Source: Owenia fusiformis (Eukaryota > Annelida > Polychaeta > Sabellida > Oweniidae). Taken from it: 64,000 nucleotides of DNA. Within the stretch, counting starts at the first letter, position 1. The number at the start of each line of letters is the position of its first letter. The stretch lies in the NCBI GenBank assembly GCA_903813345.2, contig CAIIXF020000010.1:7123169-7187168 (forward strand), in the 5' to 3' direction. Of this stretch, positions 1 to 12,324 are shown piece after piece. A program made the translations under genes and the position numbers. Under the pieces are notes generated by a model. The model was not told the origin of the DNA, ran no database searches, and worked only from the letters and a program-made list of their open reading frames with translations.

Positions 1-418
1 GTGAAACATACTACATGTAATCCTCGTATATCCTGTTTTATCACACGATTATATCATGCCGAAATAAATCCATGAGATTTAGACCTATAGTTAACCTCTC
101 ACGTTTAGCAAGTATCAGTCATTTCAACTGATCCCTGAGTAACGAAAGCAAATAATTTGATGGTTATCAATAATTGTTAAAACAGCAGCAGGTTAGCAAC
201 TTGTATGAGTAGCCTGCACAGTAAACTCTACTGGGAATTCAAACTTCATTGATAGTATAGATTTAATTCTATCAGATTATTGCATTCGTAAATTAGTAAA
301 TTCCAATAGTTCTAACTAACGATCTGCAACTTATGACATCATTTGTGTTAACTATGTAAATATCAATATCAACTATGTCAGTTTTAATACACCATAATTT
401 TAATGAATACAGTATCAA

Positions 419-601
419 TCACTGACCTAAGAAATATACCCCAACATGAGGGTTTCCCTTCAAGGCAAATATGAGGTCCCTGTAAAAGTCAATTGGGAGG
501 GAGACGATAATTTCTGTAGACAACATGACAAATTCATATTCACCCAAATCCATGCAATGAAACTTCTCCATATTCTTGTGACAGTGTGCGATAATATCCA
601 C
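419..601 (-). CDS. Weak candidate exon or open frame, unrecognised protein
   Basis: This minus-strand frame is open for about 60 codons and has a protein-like composition, including the stretch FYRDLIFALKGNPHVGVYF near its end. No ATG begins the frame; an in-frame stop lies just upstream. Inside it, a pyrimidine-rich tract ending in TTTTACAG at about 496-520 would make a good splice acceptor, and GTCAGT at its lower end is a possible donor, so the real unit could be an exon of about 50 bp covering only the end of the frame. I do not recognise a family. In A+T-rich DNA a frame of this length is expected by chance, so confidence is low. Confidence 0.2.
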   Translation of the reverse strand: MDIIAHCHKNMEKFHCMDLGEYEFVMLSTEIIVSLPIDFYRDLIFALKGNPHVGVYFLGQ

Positions 602-3278
602 ATCTTATAGGACATTTTTATGACATTTTGATCCTCATCAGGTTCAGTAAATCCAATGACACCTGTAATAATTCACTTATCCAGGGACTTATTTCAGGAC
701 TTATGTGTTAGACTATACATAGATAAAATAGAAATATATCATGTTGCTCCTCGAGAACTGGATGGATTTAGCTCTTTTCCATTTTTTCATTTACAATATG
801 ACCATCACACATCACATTTTACTTATGGGATCATGTCCATGGCTTTCACCTGGATTAATGAGTTTGTCTGATGACGTTGATGTAACATAAGATTGTGCCA
901 TACATATTGTGCTTCAAGAGGATTCAAGTGCCACAGCTGACGACTTTGCTCCAACCCTCAGACCAATAATAGAATAATCCGTATAGATTCCAATTGTTGA
1001 GTTCCTTCACTGGGTAATTGAACTATGAAAATCAGCCGGCAAGAATTACATGTTAGATTAAACTATCCTTTGCTGAATAGATATGAATGGATAATATGTT
1101 GACTTATCTTCGACAGAATTAATGATTTTGAGTAATTGCAAAGTTGCTGAATTTCCATGTTTGAATGGTTCTAAAATTTGAACAAAATCCCTCGAGTGGT
1201 ATCTGAGTTATTGCCTTGTTTAGTACTTGGACTGATTGATGAAGACAATATCAACCATGAATTTCATTTAGTAAGATTACATATTAGAGTAAGATGACAT
1301 GATATGTTATTATGATACAGGACAAAAGAAGCATTATAAAAAACCATAGTTAAAGACACCTATAATGAGGCACTCCATATGAATATAGGTTTTATCATAA
1401 GATAAAACATCTTAGAATACCAGATATATCGTCACTTTATGATCAGACCATCAAAATAAATTGTGTGATCAAAAATGTGAAAATGGTCAGTGATTTTAAG
1501 ACTTTTTCTCACTGAATGGATTATAAAGATGATTCTATGCCTCAAAATATAAAAAAAAAATACACATTAATACATAAACAAAACACTGAGTGATAGATAC
1601 CAAACTGGAGAGCGAAAAGGAATGTCATGTTATTCACTCAGCATGTACAAAACCTAATCAGATTTTAACACTAGTCTGCTTTTGCATATGTAAATAAAAA
1701 ACAGATAAGTGGTTTTCCTGATCGGAATTTTAATATATAAGATTTATGTGGCACATGTCCATCCACCCTCCCGAATGTCCGCCTTCCCAGCGACACAAAA
1801 TGACGTCAATACAAAACTGTGATGAAAAATCACAGTGACCTTCTAACATTTCATTTATCGATGGCCTGAAATAAACTATTACACTTTTTCTTCCAGAGAT
1901 CAATTAAAGTTCATAAGAATCTCAGAGTATAAATTAATTCTTGAATATGATGTTGCCATGTCAACAATGCTCTGTTTACACAATTCCAAACATGCCCATC
2001 TTTTATTTCAATTCCAATAATTAAACTAGATTTGATTGAAGCATGTCAATGTTCATATTCAAATTTATGCAAATAAAACTTCAATCCCATCTGCTTAATG
2101 TAAATATGCATTGGCCGAAACAAAATTCTTCATAGTTGTCTAGTTTTAAACCATGGAAAAGAGTGGAATTGATAAGAAATAAAGAAAATAGATGTGTAGA
2201 CAATAATCAAAATTGTGGAGAAATCTGAAAACATGAGAAATTTCTATTAAATTTTGGAGAGAAGTTATATAGACTGAGTGAAATGTAAGAACTTTTAGAT
2301 ATGGGAAATGTTGAATGTCATTGTGACATACAGTACTATAGCTTAATGTAAATTGCTATACTTTTGCTAGAAAATTAAATTATGAAAATTAATTTTCTTT
2401 AAAAAATTTAGTCTTCCTTCAAATGTCTGGTCATCATACCTATTGATCAGAATATCTCTCAATCATTAGATAAAGATGAACCCAGATAAGGTAAGACTGA
2501 GACACAAAGTGGTTTGGTGCAAAATTAGAAATCCAAAAAACACTAGAGGCAACATTATAAAACATATGGCAAAAAAGCCCATCAATATGTTTGGGGTTTC
2601 ACTAGAATTTCTCACAACAGGCTAAATAAATGAAAACAACAGGCAAAATTATTGGAATCATAAATTTAACATGGAAACGTTGAAAAGTCCCTAAAACAAC
2701 AGACGATTTTGTGAAAACAACTGGTGAAAATCACCTGTTGCCTGCTACTAAAGAAACCCCCGATGTTGCATTCAATACTACATCTAATAAACAAAAATAA
2801 TATATAACAAAACCTTAAACAACATAATACAATACAATTTTCAAAATACATAATGCAAAATGTAATAAGTGCATCTACGATACAAAATCTTCATATGCTG
2901 TCTGACAATCTTATTTACTAGTCTGGTATAAAATGTAAAATGAAGAACTGTTTTATCATTCAACCCTATCAGAATCGAGAACATTATTTAAATACAAGGA
3001 GACAACATTCTTGTTATTACATTCAATAGAATAATAAAGTTATCCACTTTCTGTCATCACTCTACAGAATATTAATAAAAGTACTTTGAGGCTAGTTTAG
3101 TTAAATAATTTGTTTAGCATTATTTTGTATTTGTCAGCTGTATAATCATGGGCTTTCAAGAAGCCCATGGTATAATATATAATTTTATATTATACTATGA
3201 CACTGCATATATGTACCTGAAATTATAAAATTCAAGATTCAATAAATAAAAAAAAATTAAAATAACAAAAATTCAAAA
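602..3278. other. A+T-rich stretch without a supported gene
   Basis: No convincing exon or transposon end was found. Small items are a TGACGTCA palindrome (a CRE-like octamer) near 1800 and a perfect 9 bp stem around 3149-3171 with arms CATGGGCTT and AAGCCCATG. An open plus-strand frame at 656-871 has no protein-like features. Confidence 0.4.
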
Positions 3279-3425
3279 ATGGCAGCTTCAAAATTTATAA
3301 AGCACGCCAAAATATTAATTAGTTCAAGAAAAGGTATCAACAAGAATTTCAAACTAATCCGCCAAATGGTTTGTCGGGAAAACCAGAAAAGATACATAAG
3401 GTGTTGCTGGCTTTCTAAGGTATAA
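3279..3425 (+). CDS. Possible first coding exon or short ORF, basic N-terminus
   Basis: A 48-codon frame opens with ATG in a good initiation context (AAAATGGC) and encodes a lysine/arginine-rich peptide beginning MAASKFIKHAKILISSRK. A potential donor, AAG followed by GTATAA, lies just before the stop, so this could be a first exon whose stop is intronic. No family is recognised. Lysine- and isoleucine-rich open frames arise easily in A+T-rich DNA, so this rests mainly on the start context and the possible donor. Confidence 0.2.
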   Translation: MAASKFIKHAKILISSRKGINKNFKLIRQMVCRENQKRYIRCCWLSKV

Positions 3426-3928
3426 TATTCTTAAAGTTAAAGGTTTGCAAAATTTCATATTTACATAAAGTGATACAGACAGTTTTGGCAAAAAGTAATC
3501 AAACAAACAAATAATTAAGAATACAAACAATTTTCTGTTAACTTTTAGGTGTTTACTTTGTGGAACTGTTCATTAAGACATGTTTAACTGTACATCAATA
3601 TTGCCTATAGATGCATCACTAATATTGACTTAACTTTTCAAACATAACATTTCAAATATCAGACACATTAGTTTATCTATTTTTATTGAACATCCTGCTC
3701 TGTTAGTTCAAAAGCAGTTGCAACTCTGAATTGATTAATTCTGCGATCAATACATGAACACCAAAAGTAAACAAAGTTGTTTATTATTGTTATTACTTTA
3801 ATTGTTTTTTTAACATTTCCAAACATGCTTTTTGCATCTGAAAATGCAATAAAAGACAAACTAGAACTAAAATCAGAGATATTGGGGATCACAAAACTAC
3901 AAGAGCAACAGTTAAATGTGTGCTGTTA

Positions 3929-3990
3929 TACAGGGTGTCTCTTACACAGGCTTTGTATTGTAAAAAAAGATACTTAATGGATACCCTGTA
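3929..3990. repeat. Very short TA-flanked inverted-repeat remnant
   Basis: A TA dinucleotide followed by CAGGGTGTC at the left and GATACCCTG followed by TA at the right bound about 60 bp. This matches the end style of mariner/Tc1-derived MITEs (CAG start, TA target), although the arms are only about 9 bp and imperfect. It overlaps a chance 66-codon plus frame at 3777-3977, whose apparent hydrophobic start is therefore not taken as a gene. Confidence 0.35.
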
Positions 3991-4759
3991 CTAAGATTGC
4001 AAATTATTTTCAGTCATATTGCTATTATAAATAAATTAAAAATCGTAAAAAAAATAATAAGTAATAGAATATTCTCAAGAGATGAAAAAATCGAAACTAT
4101 TAACTACGACCTTTGGGAAATTCCTTAGAGTCGATATCTAATTGAAAGTGAAGTGATATCCTAGATGAAAAATAATTCCCACAGAGCTACAAGTAAAGAA
4201 ATACAAGTTACTTATGAAATCAGGAATAAATAATGTTTAGTAAAAGTCATAGATCAATTAGTTTTTCCCCATCCCCCACAACTACCTACTCCCCTATGTG
4301 GCAAAGGACTTATCTTGGCATTTTTTAATCAAATTGACTGAAATTTGCCCTTGGCGCTTTGAGAAGAATTTCTCAGGAAAAGATGCACCAATATTAACAA
4401 TATGCTGCTATAGATCTTTAAGGGGTGTCATCCTCATTTTTATATGATGCTAATATATACAAATTGGAACATTTTCTGACATCTAAAGTGGAATAATAAA
4501 AAACCTAATTTCATATATCATTTTTTCCTGTATTTTCACAAAAACTAATCACTGAAAAGCAGAAGCTTTAATGTATGTAATGTATACCCCCAGGGGCATT
4601 CCTGCTCATTACAACATCAAAGCATCGCTGAGTCTCTCTAGTGGGTGGAGAGATAAAATGTCAGCAATAAATGAAAGTACAATCCACCCCCTATACATAT
4701 ATGAAATATACCAATGAGGTATTTCCTGCCAAAATATGACGAACACCAAAATACAATTC
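3991..4759. other. Non-coding, nothing definite
   Basis: The stretch is A+T-rich and has no supported exon, RNA gene or repeat end. Confidence 0.4.
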
Positions 4760-4893
4760 AAGGCATTTGAACATGCAAAGTATCACCACCTGCCATTTGT
4801 TACAGATTCTGATTGCCAACCCCCAAACACCAACTGCCAAACACCATCCATAAAAAGACTATAAAAATATGTCACCACTTTTGTACGTGACAT
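4760..4893 (+). repeat. Family A dispersed element, copy 1
   Basis: Family A copies share a left part of AAGGCATTAACATGCAAA, then TGTCACCACCTGCC and ATTTGTTACAGAT. The middle is variable, built from short CCAAACACCAACC-like units. The right part has CACAAAAAGTTGGAGACTA and ends in a hairpin whose arms are ATGTCACCAC and GTGGTGACAT, usually followed by AAAA. ATGTCACCAC thus occurs directly near both ends and once inverted at the right end. This copy keeps a perfect 7 bp terminal stem (ATGTCAC/GTGACAT) and lacks part of the GTTGGAG block. No open frame is conserved among copies, so the family looks non-autonomous. Confidence 0.8.
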
Positions 4894-6234
4894 TACCATT
4901 CAGGGTTGAAGCTGACATTCAGGCACAAGAAATGGCACAACATGATAAGACTCCTCCATTCATTCAGATGGAAAAATAACCTTATATATTTATAGCCTTG
5001 CATAAATCCTGCTGGCTAATTTCTCTTCTTTGTGGGCCCTAAGTGAGCCTTTTTTGATTTCAAAAATGAGCCCTAGATTTAAAAATGTGGCTCTTTGGAA
5101 AAATAGTCAAAATCTCAAAAACTAAGTGGGAAGGAAATTGTTTATTGCTGACCACGTCACCTAATTGAAAAATGATCTAGACAATAACCAGTTAGTTATT
5201 TCATTCTATGGCTATTGTTATCTTTACAATTACACTCATGTTACAATTACCCATGGTTCGGGGATTTTGTTGCTATCATGTTGCATCCTTTTGTACCTGT
5301 TAATATCATCTTAGAGTTCATTGGCTATTATTTCAGCCAGTAAAATAAAACATTGATTCCGGAACATACAAGAATCAGACCCAAGCAATATTCTTTAATC
5401 CTCATTACGCAAAGTTAATAATATACAATGTTTATATTCTTCATCAATCACAGACTGAATCTACTTTTCTTTAAACATGGTTTGTTATTAAAAATCTGAT
5501 CCTGTTTGAAATTAATCATCTTTCACAATTTGTAGCTATTAAAAGAGCAAAGGCTGCCATTAAAAAGAATTGTAAAATGTTTTTATGAAAAAAGGACTTC
5601 GGGAATCACAGGAATAACATCTCTGTCAGAATTTTTGAGTACCTTTTTATTTTTACCAGATTTTTACTATTTCAGCAAATCAAGAGCTTTAATTTCGAAA
5701 ACTAGCAAAATCCAAGTCTTAAAATACATATTTTTATTGTAGCTTAATAACTGTGTTGAGAAATAGCTATAGCTATAGCTATTAATACCTATAACTATAC
5801 TATGTTTCCAATAAGGAGCAAACAGGCTTGAAATAAGGGTAATAAATTACATTGGTACACCCTAAGTGTAAATGATGAGCAATGAGAAGCTTTTAGTTGG
5901 AGTAATATAAGCTTTAGTTCCATTGATCAAAAATGGGACAATAAGAGGGCAGTCTGAAAAAATATAAATAATTAATAGATAATCGCAAAATGGCAGTATC
6001 TGAGTAAATTGCTATGTAGGAGTAGGTGGGTGCACTTAGATAAAAACAATTATAACCAAACACTGCTATTAACAGTCTAAAATCAATAAAATCTATTAAC
6101 AAAGAATTAAAATTCACCACAGAAAAACATAACACCAATGATCTAAACAACAATACAGGTATTAGTTTTTGTCCATCCAAAAAGCATTTATTTATTAATT
6201 GTCTAGAGATTTTAAAAATCATTGATAACATGAA
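4894..6234. other. Non-coding A+T-rich stretch
   Basis: No supported gene is seen. A short GCTATA-type microsatellite lies near 5765-5783. The 105-codon minus frame at 5914-6231 is rich in Phe, Leu and Ile, as expected for A+T-rich non-coding DNA, and has no recognisable motif. Confidence 0.4.
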
Positions 6235-6438
6235 TTAAAACAGCACTGCATGAGTAGGGGCACTAGTTGTTACCACTGCATTTCCTGTGTAAAAAAGTTT
6301 TTTCTCGTTTTCTTGCACAGCACCATCTAATGCTTGGTTCATGTAAATAAAGTAAGGACCAATACAATTCTCTCGATCAAGTTTGGTTAAAATTATCATT
6401 TCCAGAGTTAATGTACATTTCATTTTTCTAAGAGTCAC
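6235..6438 (-). CDS. Candidate terminal exon, unrecognised protein
   Basis: The minus frame is open for 67 codons and ends at TAA. Its composition is balanced, unlike most chance frames here, with stretches such as LTKLDRENCIGPYFIYMNQ and a C-terminus of VVTTSAPTHAVLF. An AG (CTCTTAG) just before AAAATGAAATG could be a splice acceptor, making this a last coding exon of about 190 bp; otherwise an internal ATG is available. No domain is recognised. The acceptor tract is poor and there is no supporting neighbour, so chance remains likely. Confidence 0.25.
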   Translation of the reverse strand: MTLRKMKCTLTLEMIILTKLDRENCIGPYFIYMNQALDGAVQENEKKLFYTGNAVVTTSAPTHAVLF

Positions 6439-7089
6439 ATTCCCAAATTAGTTTACTTTATTCCTATTGACATTTTGTTACAAACACAATGACAAAAGTA
6501 TGCTATAATTATCTCCATCTATTGTTGACAATATCTCTGAAAAGTACAAAACACTGTAATATTATCTCCAGGATTGTTGATCGAGCCTAACTGCCATCTA
6601 TTTAAGAGTCTAAGAGTATTATAAATCAATGTAGACAACCACGACATAGTAACAGGACAGAAAACTGAGCATTTGCATCAAAGGTGCGTTATACATTGGA
6701 AGTCAAAGATGTACCAGTAGTTTCTCTGCCTTCAAATAAAGTATGTGCATGCATTTCTGCCATTTGTTTTGACTGAGGGAGTATTTTTGTTGCTCCAAAA
6801 TGCATAGTTTATCTATATTCATTTATATTTCCATACTGTCTTACTCATTTTCTGATTATTTATATTTTATTATAAGATGAAGTAGAGCAAAAAATGGTTG
6901 AGATTTAAATTGTTTATAAACTTTAAAACAGATCAAAATATGTACTTTACTCTTAAAAATTCAATAGAGCAAGCCACAGCATCCCAATTTACAAGAGATC
7001 CTATAAGCACAAAACCACAATATAGCCATAAAAATTGGTCTTAAAAAAGGAGTAAGGAATAATCAAATCTTAAAATTAAGATAAAATTG

Positions 7090-7324
7090 TAAGAAGGTTT
7101 GGTATTAGATCAAATAAATTTAGTAAACAAAAATATTTCATTGATAATGACTGGTCTTGAGTCATTAGATCTTGGTGGTAGGTAATAATACTCCAAATAA
7201 AATTGATTGGTCTGGGATCACGAGGACTGAGTAAACAATAATACTTCAAATGAATATGATTTGACTTAGATCATAGGATTACGTTAATAATCATTGAGCC
7301 GCAAAATAACAATCGATAAATAAA
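7090..7324. repeat. Decayed tandem repeat, unit about 55-65 bp
   Basis: Three to four successive blocks share the order 'TTGATT/TTGATAATGA ... GGTCT ... ATCA or ATTAGATC ... GGTA/AGTAAA ... AATAATACTTCAAAT'. The two middle units (about 7141-7200 and 7201-7255) are the most alike, and the outer units are strongly diverged. The array is old and has no coding frame. Confidence 0.45.
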
Positions 7325-8308
7325 TCAAGTTACAGCATCAGGCTTCAAATTCTCTGATGTACCATTTTCATTAATAGAACTGGTAATAAATATCTCAACT
7401 GAGATTACAAGTAAATGAAACTCTAGACATTTTGTTTGTATTGGGAAGCATATAACATGTTTGATTTATACCTTATAAACAGAATAAAGGACCTGGTTAT
7501 TTCTATAGCTTGTTCTGATGAAATAAGAGAGAGTAATATTTAACCTCAAACATTTAAGTATAAATCCTAGCTATTTTGTGTTTCTGTGGAATAAAACTGC
7601 CTCGTGGAAGATGGTGTCTTTTTTGTTGTAATGTGGAGCTTTTTTTAATATAAGGATGGATGACATGTTAAAATGTATGCATCCTCCTAACTGCAGGGCT
7701 CTGATATCTTCCGCTCTGAAGGAGGGATGGAGGGGATGATGTCTTGAGTCCTGCATGTGGAGGATGGAATGTGTGAAAATTTGGGATGTATAAATTAACT
7801 TCGTTTTGAACATGAGACATGAGAACTTGGAAATGTTATTTTGAGAGCTTGAACTTTGTGAGAACTCAAGGATATGCCAGTTTGAGAGCTCATAATGTGT
7901 TAAAAGCTTTGAATGTATCTGAATCAAAAATGCAAGAATCATTACGCACTTTACCAATACAATGGAAATATCCATAAGGTATTCCATACCATCTATTGTA
8001 ACAATTTTATAGGAATAAATGAAACCTACGTAAAAACATAAAATAATTGCTGAATATATTAATTATGACAGCAAAGAAAGACAAAGTTGTCAGATTTAAA
8101 TAGGCAGACAATAGCCTGACTGCTAAATCGTGAAAGACAACTCAATTTCATGGATATCATTTATGATATTCTCCAGAAATGACCTCAGGAATAATCATTA
8201 AATGAAATATTTTATCTGGTTAACCAGTTGCTTGAGGATACCGAATATATTTCTAAATTCAGATCTTTGTCACAAAATCTCTTTAAAATGAGTTTCTGAA
8301 GAACCAAA
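7325..8308. other. Stretch without a supported gene
   Basis: The minus strand at 7571-7987 is open for 138 codons, the longest open frame in the window, but it lacks recognisable motifs, has a long mixed low-complexity start and no flanking splice pattern. I treat it as unproven. Nothing else was identified. Confidence 0.3.
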
Positions 8309-8397
8309 TATAGTGAAACCTGTAAAGTAGAACACCTCCCAAGTGGAACACTTTTCAGATGTTCCAAAGGTATTCCACTTAGACAAGTTTTACTGTA
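8309..8397. repeat. Small TIR element (Tc1/mariner-like ends)
   Basis: The left end TATAGTGAAACCTGTAAAGT and the reverse complement of the right end, TACAGTAAAACTTGTCTAAG, are imperfect inverted repeats of about 28 bp that continue into GTRGAAYACC. The element is about 89 bp and cannot code. A related fragment, GAACACCTTCTGAAGTGGAA, is seen near 49710-49735. Confidence 0.5.
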
Positions 8398-8553
8398 CAA
8401 AGTATAGGTTTTTATGATATTAGTTTATGATGACCCCCTCAACAAAAAAATTGGAATGATAAATGGTTATGTTTGAAATTTTTCAAAAATGGTTGATTAA
8501 AAGCTAACATTTAGCAAATATATGTTTGATTCTGCATTCTATTTAATATTCCC

Positions 8554-8618
8554 TGTTTTGTATTATGTTTTGTATTATGTTTTGTATTATGTTTTGTATT
8601 ATGTTTTGTATTATGTAT
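8554..8618. repeat. 12 bp minisatellite, about 5.4 copies
   Basis: TGTTTTGTATTA is repeated head to tail without mismatches, so the array is young. Confidence 0.9.
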
Positions 8619-8674
8619 AAAACCAATGCTTATATTGACAAATGTAAATAAGAAATACATATATTACAATATTG

Positions 8675-8822
8675 ACAAGGCACTAACATGCAAAATGTCA
8701 CAACCTGCCATTTGCTACAGATGCCGACCACTGAATGACAACCACTGAACACCAACTGCTAAATACCATTCACCCTCCACATAAAAGTGGGAGACTGCGA
8801 CAATATGTCACCGCTTCACCAC
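8675..8822 (+). repeat. Family A dispersed element, copy 2
   Basis: The left block is nearly complete (AAGGCACTAACATGCAAAA, then TGTCACAACCTGCC). The middle carries CCAACTGCTAAATACC-type units. The right part keeps ATATGTCACCGCTTC but has lost the inverted arm, so the terminal hairpin is absent. Confidence 0.8.
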
Positions 8823-9352
8823 ACTAATTTATATACTTGATAAAGAAATGCAAGAATCATCAAAAATCAGTTATTCTATTGAAACTGACTGAAACAAGTA
8901 ATAAGCAAAATATTGGTCAAGAATAGGAACATTCCCTAATCCCCTCTGTAACCTTTAATAATGCAAATAGCACATGCTCAAAATTGATATTGAAAGAGAC
9001 AATGATGACAGTATAAGATTGATCTGGTTTATCATGATGCTTGATGGAACATTTTCCGATAACGCCCTTTGCACAAAAATTCTCTGGTCAATGTTGTTCC
9101 TTTTCTCTCTAAAATTTGAATAGGGTAATGTCTACAATTTGGAATACTTTATACTACATGCCTGATTTAATCTTGCTGGTTCTACTGCATCATCCCAAAT
9201 GTCCAGTGAGACCATTTTCCCAAACATATTACTTTTTGACAACCTGATTTGTACCTAGGCAATGTACGATTATTAATCCAATTTTTCAATGGCTAGTATC
9301 AAAGTGATGACTTAAAAATAGCAAGATGGCTTTGGATATATGCTTTGGTTAA

Positions 9353-10164
9353 AGTCCCCGTCTAAAGTTTGAAAATATTTTTTTATCATTCATTTACTAT
9401 TTGTCAGGACTTAAAAAGTGATTTTAGAGATTTTTGAACAAAAATTTTTTTTTGAAAAAAAAGTTGTGAGCATTTCATTTCTCAAATATTCAAATTTCCC
9501 GCCATTTTTTCAAAAAAAGTTGAAATTTCTTAATCATCAAATATTTCTTAATGCATTTCAAAAAAGATTATATTTTTAACACCAATGCAAAGATTGAACA
9601 AAAGACACACTATTTCAATAATAAAATGTCATATTCAATGGGCCACTTCAATGTTTTAGCTTATCAAAAATATTTTGAAACATTAGTGATGTCACTAAGG
9701 TAACAAAAACTTTTTTTCGATGTCAATCTTTTCTAAATATGCTAGACTTTCATAAAAAACCAATGTTGATTGTCTAACCAGGTTGAAAGGAAGAATAAAT
9801 TATGTTTTAGATATCATTGTACCATTGGTTTCTATGAGAACTAACATTTTGAAATGCATTTTTCTCAGAACCATTTTCATGCACTGATAAGTTCATTTCT
9901 CGCTTGTTTATCAACCGATTTTCTTAATTTTTTCGGCAAAAAACATGGGAGGATGTATGCTATGCATTGGTATGAATTGTGGCTAATTAAAAGATATGAG
10001 TGACCTCTAAAAGTTGGTTTTAAATAAATTCACAAATTTTGGAACAAAAAATCTATCAAAAACCACTTTTTGAAATTAAAAAAAAAGTTTCACATATCAC
10101 ACTTTGATAACATTGGGTAAGACTACAATATAAGCCAAAGTGGTTTAAACTTTACATGGGGCCT
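9353..10164. mobile_element. Non-autonomous element flanked by TTAA (piggyBac-like ends)
   Basis: TTAA at 9349-9352 and TTAA at 10165-10168 flank an 812 bp segment. The left end AAAGTCCCCGTCTAAAGTTT matches the reverse complement of the right end, AAAGGCCCCATGTAAAGTTT, counted after the shared TTA. A TTAA target duplication is characteristic of piggyBac-superfamily elements. The interior is A+T-rich, with A and T homopolymer runs and no transposase-like frame, so this is a MITE-type derivative. The superfamily is inferred from the target site and ends only. Confidence 0.6.
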
Positions 10165-10674
10165 TTAAGAACAGAAACCGCTTCGGAATCCACAAGTGCA
10201 GAAATTCCTGTGATAATTAGGTATTATCGAGATTTCTAGTTGAGAAATATTTAAAACATATCTGGTTGGAAATACAGCTTCATACATCAATCTATCTATC
10301 TATGATCATTTGTTCTGATTTAGGATTATAGCATACAGACAATGTCTCTTATTAACCATTGTCAGTGTACTAAAAAAACATTAGTGTCATAAGTAGCTTG
10401 ACCAGACACTAGAAAATCAATGTTCCAAACCAAATTGTCCTCTATGGACATATAAAATAACCTTGTCAGTGCATACATTCAATACTGTCTCTAGGATATT
10501 TATATTTGAAGGATTTTGTTGTTATTTGTTGTTATCTTTAGAGTAACATTTTAATATTTTTAATATTTAGAAATGATTCTTGAAGTTCGAGTTAATTAGG
10601 GGTGTTTCACAACTTAGATTTCATGACGTTTTATCAAATTCCTGGACAATATCCTTATCGTTTTGAAGCATGTA

Positions 10675-10879
10675 CAGGCTGTCCTGAAAGTATGCCCCCC
10701 CCCCCAAGAAACACTTAATTTTAAAATGCCTATAACTTTTTACCATTTGAGAGTTGAACCATGACACTTGGCAAATCAAGGTAACTTTGGATGGGCTTTA
10801 TAATTACATATGACACATAGTGTAGAAACATTGGTATATGTCTGCCCATGGGGGGGGGGCATACTTTCGGGACACTCTG
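10675..10879. mobile_element. 205 bp TA-flanked MITE with C/G-run ends
   Basis: TA dinucleotides at 10673-10674 and 10880-10881 flank ends CAGGCTGTCCTGAAAGTATG and, on the opposite strand, CAGAGTGTCCCGAAAGTATG. Each end continues into a run of C (left) or G (right). The inverted arms are about 30 bp. The TA target and CAG ends fit the mariner/Tc1 superfamily. The interior has only a chance minus frame. Confidence 0.75.
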
Positions 10880-11355
10880 TATATAAAAAAAGATGTGATC
10901 AGGGAACTTCATAAATGACATTCAGAGTTCACATCTAAGTTTGAAAACATGACTGATACAATTTACCATATTGTAATTCAGCTCATTGCCCAATATTCCA
11001 CTCCCTTTCCAAGTTCAATCCCAAGAGTGACAAGGGACCACCCTTGGCAGCCAGGCAGCTTTAATTTAAGGTCTCACTCTGATGACATTGATGTTTTGAC
11101 ACAGTCCCATATATCCTGAGTCCCACAGAATAAGAGGAACTAAATACTGTATATAATATTAAGCTCTTAAATACTGTAGATAATCTTTTTCTAAACACAT
11201 AATGCAGCTTGAAAAGGGTAAATCCTATAGGGATTCCCTGATATTACCATCCTAATGAGTATTTAGTTCCCAGATCACACATGACAAGGATTTATTAAAC
11301 TTACATTATTGCAAACTCTGCATCCCTGTTACGCAAAATCACATAAATATCTAAC

Positions 11356-11535
11356 CTTGTCTTTGCGAATGCAACTAACGCCTGTCAGCTACCAGATTAA
11401 CCTACCATTTCATGACCAACTCATTTCAATATGAATCAAATAGTGGCAGGTACAATTCATATTTAAATGAGTTAACCATAAAATAGCAGGTTAATCCGGT
11501 AGCCGACAGGCGTTAGTTGTATTTGCGACTACAAG
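11356..11535. repeat. Family B palindromic element, full copy
   Basis: This is a 180 bp near-palindrome. The left arm reads GCGAATGCAACTAACGCCTG and continues TCAGCTACCAGATTAACCTA. The right arm mirrors it as GGTTAATCCGGTAGCCGACA followed by GGCGTTAGTTG. Both arms continue through a CATTTAAAT/ATTTCAAT region towards the centre. Each arm is roughly 85 bp, so the single strand can fold almost end to end. There is no coding capacity. Related copies occur at 44456, 44640 and 44008, with a diverged right arm at 37205. Confidence 0.8.
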
Positions 11536-12324
11536 ATCAGTATTCGTCTGCAAAATGCAAAAGTAAATAAGGGAAAGATATGGATACACAAGCATTTAAG
11601 TAAATATATGTAATCAACATTTCTTTATCCAGTATCTGATAACGCATGAATTTAACAATTAAGATTTAAACATGACAAAATCTCACCACCTGGTTGCAAT
11701 TACAAAAGTGTAACAAGTATTACTAAAGCTGATGTTGAATGATGGTGACAAAAAGAAAAAAAAGTAGGCTCTAACAATTGATGCAATTCCTTGAAAAGAC
11801 TAGCATTCAAGATAATAAATCAACAGACATAACAGGATTCAATGTTGTGTTTTCAAGAAGATAACATTCCGTGTCAAGTCACTTAATAAAAATTTGACTT
11901 CATATCTCTATTTACTGGTAGTCTTTGCATTTTTTGGATATTGCGTCTGAAAAAAATCGTTCGATGATAGATTTAAAATCAGATTAATAAACCAAAAATA
12001 ATTTGAAAACTGAAAAAACTTGATGTTCAAATAAATAAAATAAAAAAGTACATGTATTAACCATGAGAAGCAAAAATAATGAAACCAAATATTGCATAGG
12101 CAATCACTTAGCCTATTGTCTGGAGACATTTTGATAATTATGCATGAGACGAAATATTAAGATGCTGACGGGTTATATCAACAAGATGATCTTTGGGATT
12201 ATCACCAGGATGCAAGAAATGACACAAAGCCTTGTTTCCCAAAAACTACAAATTGCATTTCATGAAAATAATACCCCTGTGTATCATAAGCACAATAGAT
12301 ATGAGCATATGTGCCTGGGCATGT

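Noticed and set aside
3777-3977. Small secreted protein with hydrophobic start
   Set aside because: The frame starts at TTG and crosses the small TA-flanked inverted repeat at 3929-3990. Composition is explained by A+T-rich DNA.
7571-7987. 138-codon protein, the longest open frame
   Set aside because: No motif, no splice context and mixed composition; one such frame is expected by chance in 64 kb of six frames.
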